Below are positions 60,501 to 64,000 of a DNA stretch of 64,000 nt, piece after piece (positions within the stretch are counted from its first letter, which is position 1; every line of letters starts with the position of its first letter). Under the pieces are notes generated by a model, which saw only the letters and a program-made list of their open reading frames with translations, made no database searches and had not been told where the DNA came from. The DNA lies in the NCBI RefSeq assembly GCF_000963865.1, contig NZ_CP011071.1, forward strand, positions 62,001 through 126,000, given 5' to 3'. Both the position numbers and the translations under genes were made by a program. This stretch comes from Flagellimonas lutaonensis (GTDB lineage: Bacteria > Bacteroidota > Bacteroidia > Flavobacteriales > Flavobacteriaceae).

Positions 60501-60837
60501 GACCAATTTACAGGCATTGAAATCGGCCACCATAGACCCTGCAACATATATCGGGGCCGGTAACGATATCGGCTCGTTAAAGGTTGGCAAGTTGGCCGAT
60601 TTGATTGTTCTTGATAAAAATCCTTTGGAAAATATCCGCAATACTGAAACAGTCAAATACACCATGGTCAACGGAAGGCTCTATGATGCCGAAACCATGA
60701 ACGAAATTGGAAACACCACCAAAGAACGTGGTATGTTCTGGTGGGAAAACAATAAATACAACGCGGCTTTCCCATGGCACGAAGAGGCACAAAGTTTTTC
60801 GAGGCCAGGCTGCGGGTGCCATATAGGGCACAACTAA
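57553..60837 (+). CDS. Exported amidohydrolase fused to a TolB-like beta-propeller
   Basis: A 1094-residue exported protein (signal peptide 1-18, ending TLFAQ). Residues about 40-620 form WD40/TolB-like repeats with PD40 motifs: FSPDGTKISFTSDAGG, ISPDGRYLYYSEDV, FSPDGKTIVFVTWN and FSPDGQLITYRKE. The C-terminal part (about 650-1070) is an amidohydrolase: MPGIVDAHAHVGGFR (HxH), GATSVKSYNQP (Lys), GHTGVEHNIPV (His), GVRVNLGAHGQLQGLGAHWE, and ADLIVLDKNPLENI. It ends with an odd tail FSRPGCGCHIGHN. This fusion is widespread in Bacteroidota; the substrate is not established. The following BNR protein starts 41 nt later. Confidence 0.92.
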   Translation: MKKVLSLVVLMASLTLFAQEKKEEKKWDVANPGHDFNYQDHTFTTDEGTWMNLDVSPDGKTVVFDLLGDIYKMPITGGKATPLRAGIPFEIQPRFSPDGTKISFTSDAGGGDNIWVMDADGNNPEQITNEDFRLLNNAYWMPDGHYLVARKHFTSQRSLGAGEMWQYHITGGSGLQLTKRKNDQQDVNEPCISPDGRYLYYSEDVYPGGFFQYNKDPNKQIYVIKRYDFETGETETITGGPGGAARPQVSRDGKLLAFVKRVRTKTVLYLHDLETGEEWPLFDDLNKDQQEAWAIFGVYPNFSWMPNNREIVFWNKGKIYKADVHSLAVGNIPFTVDANIKIAETLRVDSPVAPDQFTAKVIRHAITSPDQKTLVFNALGKIWSKRLPNGVPKRLTNGTDFESEPAFSPDGKTIVFVTWNDEQLGAIHKISANGGTSTKLTTEKGIYRTPAFSPDGQLITYRKEPGNNDQGRSFSKKTGLYTMGADGSGVKWVLEEGEYPLFSADGKRIFYQTGGTYFGNLTKTLKSANLNGKDQKSHIKSKYANRLIPSPDNNWIAFTILHKAYVAPLVLTGKEVDLDNKSKYIPVAQISKDAGINLHWSKDSQTVFWTLGDEYFANDIKDRYTFLPGSPKEPTKIDSVGMKVGLIAKTDKPSGRIAFTNARIITMEGDEVIENGTIVINENKIEYLGTSDEIHVPSNAKVYDVSGKTIMPGIVDAHAHVGGFRYGLTTQKHWQLYANLAFGVTTAHDPSANTESIFAISELVKNGGMVGPRLYSTGIILYGADGDFKAVINSLDDARSAIRRTKAFGATSVKSYNQPRRNQSQQVMQAARELGINVVPEGGSTFYHNMTMIMDGHTGVEHNIPVAPVYKDVLELWKTSNSGYTPTLIVNYGGMNGEYWFYQKDNVWENERLLKYTPRGLIDARARHRTMVPDEEYENGHILVSKTATDLANAGVRVNLGAHGQLQGLGAHWELWLLHQGGMTNLQALKSATIDPATYIGAGNDIGSLKVGKLADLIVLDKNPLENIRNTETVKYTMVNGRLYDAETMNEIGNTTKERGMFWWENNKYNAAFPWHEEAQSFSRPGCGCHIGHN

Positions 60838-60878
60838 TTTTTACTCATTAAATTTATACGCTAATTCAACTGATCTAA

Positions 60879-63800
60879 ATGATGAAGAAATTACTGTTCC
60901 TCGTGGTACTCTTGACGACCACCCCTTTCTTTGCGCAAGAATTTTCAATGGATTTGGTCCAAGACCTAAAACCCCGAAACATAGGCCCAGCGGGCATGAG
61001 CGGCCGTGTTACGGCCATAGATGTGGTAACCTCGAATCCTGATGTCATGTATGTAGGCACGGCTTCGGGCGGCCTTTGGAAATCAACCTCGGGCGGCATC
61101 AAATGGGATCCCATTTTCGATAAGGAAGCAACAGCCTCAATCGGGGCAGTGGCCATACAGCAATCGAACCCTTCCGTGATATGGGTGGGCACTGGGGAGG
61201 GCAATCCCCGTAACAGCCTGAACGGCGGCTATGGCATCTATAAATCCCTTGATGGGGGCAAAAGTTGGAAAAGCATGGGGTTGGAAAAAACCCGGCACAT
61301 CCATCGGGTCATCATCGACCCAATGAATCCCAATACCGTGTATGTGGGCGCTATTGGTTCTCCATGGGGCGAGCACCCAGAGCGCGGAGTGTTCAAAACA
61401 ACCGATGGGGGTGAAACATGGGAGAAAATATTATTTGTCAACAACAAGACCGGGGTGGCCGATTTGGTCATGGACCCCGCAAACCCCAACAAACTGTTCG
61501 CCGCCATGTGGGAACACAAAAGAGACCCTTGGTTCTTTAAATCGGGTGGTGAGGGTAGCGGACTCTACATGACCCACGATGGTGGAAAAAATTGGAAGAA
61601 ATTGACGGATGAAGATGGCCTACCAAAAGGCGAGCTGGGGCGTATTGGCATTGCAGTGGCCAAAAACAAGCCCAATATTGTCTATGCTTTGGTCGAGGCC
61701 AAAAAGAATGCCCTATATAAATCTGTCGATGGCGGCTTTAAATGGAAAAAAATCAACGACAAAAACGATATCGGCAACCGGCCCTTCTATTATTCAGAGA
61801 TTTACGTGGACCCTGAAAACGAAAACCGTGTGTTCTCGATCTTTACCTATGTGAACGTTTCAGAGGATGGCGGCAAAAACTTTACACAATTGATGCCGGC
61901 CTATGGGGTTAGCAATGGGGTACACCCCGACCACCACGCTTGGTGGATCCACCCCGACAACGGGCAATTTATGATGGATGGCAACGATGGCGGACTCAAC
62001 ATTACCAAAGATGGAGGCAAAACTTGGCGCTTTATCGGCAACCTGCCAGTGGCCCAGTTTTACCACATTAGCACAGACAATGAATTTCCGTACAACGTGT
62101 ACGGTGGCATGCAAGACAACGGATCGTGGCGTGGCCCAGCCTATGTTTGGCGGGCACAGGGAATCCGGAACAGCTATTGGCAAGAAATCGCCTTTGGCGA
62201 TGGGTTCGATGTGGTGCCAGACCTAGACAACAGCCAGTTTGGCTATGCCATGAGCCAACAAGGTTTCGTTTCACGGTATGATTGGAAAACAGGGAACAAC
62301 TATATCGTTAGGCCCACCCCACCAGATCCAGAGACCAAGCTTCGCTTTAACTGGAATGCGGGCATTGGCCAAGACCCCTTCGAAAATGGCACAGTCTATT
62401 TTGGAAGCCAGTTCGTGCACAAATCAACGGACAAGGGCCAAACGTGGGAGGTCATCTCGCCCGACCTCACGACCAACGACCCTGAAAAGCAAAAACAGGA
62501 CGAAAGTGGTGGCCTAACCATGGATGCCACAGGGGCCGAAAACCACTGTACCATTTTGGTCATAGAACCTTCACCCGTTGAAAAAGACATGCTTTGGGTA
62601 GGCACCGATGACGGTCGAGTACACTATACCCAAAATGGTGGTGAAACATGGGTTGAGGTGTCGCAAAACATCAAGGGATTGCCCAAAGGCAGTTGGATTC
62701 CCCAGATAAAGGCATCAAAAAACAATAAGGGCGAGGCCTTGCTGATCGCCAACGATTATCGCAGGTTCAATTACACTCCATACGCCTACCGTACCAAAGA
62801 CTATGGCAAGACTTGGACGCGCATCGTCGATGAAAATGATGTGGAAAGTTACACGCTCTCGATTGTCGAGGATGCTGAAAATCCGAACCTGATGTTTTTG
62901 GGCACCGATGACGGACTGTACGTCTCGTTCGATGCAGGCAACAAATGGCAAAAATGGACGGAAGGGTATCCAACGGTTTCCACAAAAGATTTGGTGATCC
63001 ATCCACGGGAACAAGATTTGGTCATTGGTACTTTTGGCCGTGCCGCCTGGGTGTTGGATGATATCCGTCCCCTTCGGGAAATAGCAAAAGATATGTCCGT
63101 CTTGAACAAAGAGGTGGCCCTTTTCGATACCCCGACCGCCTACCAAGCAGCCTACCAACAGGCCACCGGCAGCCGTTTTGGTGGTGATGCCCTATACAAT
63201 GGAGACAACCGCAAGCGGGGCGCCATGATCACTTATTACCTGAAAGAAGGTAAAAAAGACATGAAAAAAGCACCAAAAACGGAGAAACCAAAAGAGAAAG
63301 AAGAAGACGCGGAAACCTCAGACCAAGAAAAGAAAGAGTTGACGGGGGTTCAGAAAAAAGATTCCGTACAATTTGATTTTTACGATGGTGATAGGCTGAT
63401 ACGTACCTTGAAATATAAGACTCCTGAAAAGGCGGGCTTCCATAGAATTTATTGGGGTATGGATGAAAAGGGGCCGGATAGGCCTTCCCGTAAAATCAGC
63501 AAACAAAATAGGGAACGCGGGGGCATTGATGTCAAACCCGGCACTTATAACGTAGTTGTCAGTTTTGGCGAAATGAAAGACACTACCAGTGTTACCGTTA
63601 AACCCGACCCAAGACTGGATGTTTCCATGGCCGCTGTGAACGAGGTATACGAAACGGGCAAAAAACTTGAGGACCATATGCAGACGGCTGCCGATGCGGT
63701 CAAGCAACTGGTCGAAAGTAAAGATCTGGCCAAAAAATTCGAAAAAGAGATGAAAGATTTGGATAAGGACAAATTCAAGGACCAGATTAAGGCATCCAAA

Positions 63801-64000
63801 GAAATTGTAAAGCAAATCGACTCGGTCATTGCACTGTATCTGGGCAAGGAAGATAAGCGTCAGGGCATTACCCGAAATCCTGAAATCACCGTAATGCAGC
63901 GTTTGAACACAGCCCGTTTCTACGTGGGTACCCGAAAAAATGGCATTACAGAGACAGAGAGAAGACTTATCCGCTTTGCTGAGGCAGATTTGAAAGAGGC
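60879..64000 (+). CDS. Exported BNR/sortilin-like beta-propeller protein (cut by window edge)
   Basis: At least 1040 residues; the frame is open at the right edge. A signal peptide (ending TTPFFAQ) precedes many BNR Asp-box repeats: SLDGGKSWKSM, TTDGGETWEKI, THDGGKNWKKL, SVDGGFKWKKI, TKDGGKTWRFI, STDKGQTWEVI, TKDYGKTWTRI. The propeller start LKPRNIGPAGMSGRVTAID is typical of Bacteroidota proteins annotated as VPS10/sortilin or glycosyl hydrolase. After about residue 780 comes a Lys/Glu-rich stretch, an Ig-like domain (KPGTYNVVVSF) and coiled-coil helices. No catalytic residues are obvious, so binding is more likely than hydrolysis. ATG 60882 is an equally possible start. Confidence 0.9.
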   Translation, partial: MMKKLLFLVVLLTTTPFFAQEFSMDLVQDLKPRNIGPAGMSGRVTAIDVVTSNPDVMYVGTASGGLWKSTSGGIKWDPIFDKEATASIGAVAIQQSNPSVIWVGTGEGNPRNSLNGGYGIYKSLDGGKSWKSMGLEKTRHIHRVIIDPMNPNTVYVGAIGSPWGEHPERGVFKTTDGGETWEKILFVNNKTGVADLVMDPANPNKLFAAMWEHKRDPWFFKSGGEGSGLYMTHDGGKNWKKLTDEDGLPKGELGRIGIAVAKNKPNIVYALVEAKKNALYKSVDGGFKWKKINDKNDIGNRPFYYSEIYVDPENENRVFSIFTYVNVSEDGGKNFTQLMPAYGVSNGVHPDHHAWWIHPDNGQFMMDGNDGGLNITKDGGKTWRFIGNLPVAQFYHISTDNEFPYNVYGGMQDNGSWRGPAYVWRAQGIRNSYWQEIAFGDGFDVVPDLDNSQFGYAMSQQGFVSRYDWKTGNNYIVRPTPPDPETKLRFNWNAGIGQDPFENGTVYFGSQFVHKSTDKGQTWEVISPDLTTNDPEKQKQDESGGLTMDATGAENHCTILVIEPSPVEKDMLWVGTDDGRVHYTQNGGETWVEVSQNIKGLPKGSWIPQIKASKNNKGEALLIANDYRRFNYTPYAYRTKDYGKTWTRIVDENDVESYTLSIVEDAENPNLMFLGTDDGLYVSFDAGNKWQKWTEGYPTVSTKDLVIHPREQDLVIGTFGRAAWVLDDIRPLREIAKDMSVLNKEVALFDTPTAYQAAYQQATGSRFGGDALYNGDNRKRGAMITYYLKEGKKDMKKAPKTEKPKEKEEDAETSDQEKKELTGVQKKDSVQFDFYDGDRLIRTLKYKTPEKAGFHRIYWGMDEKGPDRPSRKISKQNRERGGIDVKPGTYNVVVSFGEMKDTTSVTVKPDPRLDVSMAAVNEVYETGKKLEDHMQTAADAVKQLVESKDLAKKFEKEMKDLDKDKFKDQIKASKEIVKQIDSVIALYLGKEDKRQGITRNPEITVMQRLNTARFYVGTRKNGITETERRLIRFAEADLKE

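Noticed and set aside
1-64000. tRNA, rRNA, CRISPR array, riboswitch or replication origin
   Set aside because: Looked for on both strands by eye; no cloverleaf with a GTTCGA-type T-loop, no regular spaced repeats, no recognisable riboswitch core and no DnaA-box cluster was found. A covariance-model scan would be decisive.

Overview
The window is about 64 kb of chromosome from a Flavobacteriaceae member, probably a marine one of the Muricauda/Allomuricauda type. The family assignment is firm and the genus is inference. Supporting signs are Bacteroidota -7 boxes of the form TAnnTTTG (twice with TTG exactly 19 nt upstream), a type IX secretion C-terminal domain protein, a DUF4199 protein, the alternative GlmU-like protein beside a zinc-free L31, an ECF sigma cassette of flavobacterial type, a short CarB, and many lipoproteins and secreted beta-propellers. 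I saw no tRNA, rRNA, CRISPR array, intact insertion sequence or prophage.

Layout. 1-2 kb: divergent zwf (cut by the window edge) and gnd, the oxidative pentose phosphate pathway. 2-3.4 kb: a small decayed island with a DUF2200 gene and a broken corA remnant. 3.4-10.8 kb: housekeeping genes (carB, rpmH, a TPR membrane protein, a lytic transglycosylase, an alpha/beta hydrolase, a small GNAT-like protein, mtaB). 10.8-11.8 kb: an AT-rich stretch with one lipoprotein. 11.8-17.7 kb: GlmU-like protein, L31, DUF4199 protein, glycosyltransferase, T9SS-sorted PKD protein. 17.8-23.5 kb: phosphoglucomutase plus an MsbA-like exporter, then an ECF sigma factor with a membrane protein and a periplasmic sensor-like protein. 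23.6-30.2 kb: a BNR lipoprotein, an RsmB-like rRNA methyltransferase and purL. 30.3-38.5 kb: fatty acid activation and beta-oxidation (acyl-CoA ligase, MarR regulator behind a perfect 26-bp palindrome, HAD/ECH fusion, thiolase, acyl-CoA dehydrogenase), closed by a strong terminator. 38.5-45.9 kb: a PLP decarboxylase, a GH15 enzyme divergent from a fused trehalose-6-phosphate synthase/phosphatase, a propeller+SnoaL fusion and a TMEM175-type channel. 45.9-64 kb: exported proteins and transporters: M28 and M1 peptidases, a 1133-residue ThuA/sugar dehydrogenase/PKD/cytochrome c lipoprotein, a YdeI protein, an MFS transporter, two amidohydrolases, a TIM-barrel epimerase, and a BNR protein cut by the right edge.

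The most unusual signal is a family of palindromic repeats around 24.7-29.4 kb. Two copies lie in intergenic DNA on either side of the RsmB-like gene. Two further segments with the same look sit inside purL, in frame, and appear to add about 26 and 15 residues to PurL. This resembles the coding palindromic elements known from Rickettsia and is the best candidate here for an under-described phenomenon. Other items worth a look are a promoter-hairpin leader that may be a small RNA, a set of genes whose -7 box lies only 4-6 nt before the start codon (leaderless candidates), and a 15-nt promoter block shared by two amidohydrolase genes.
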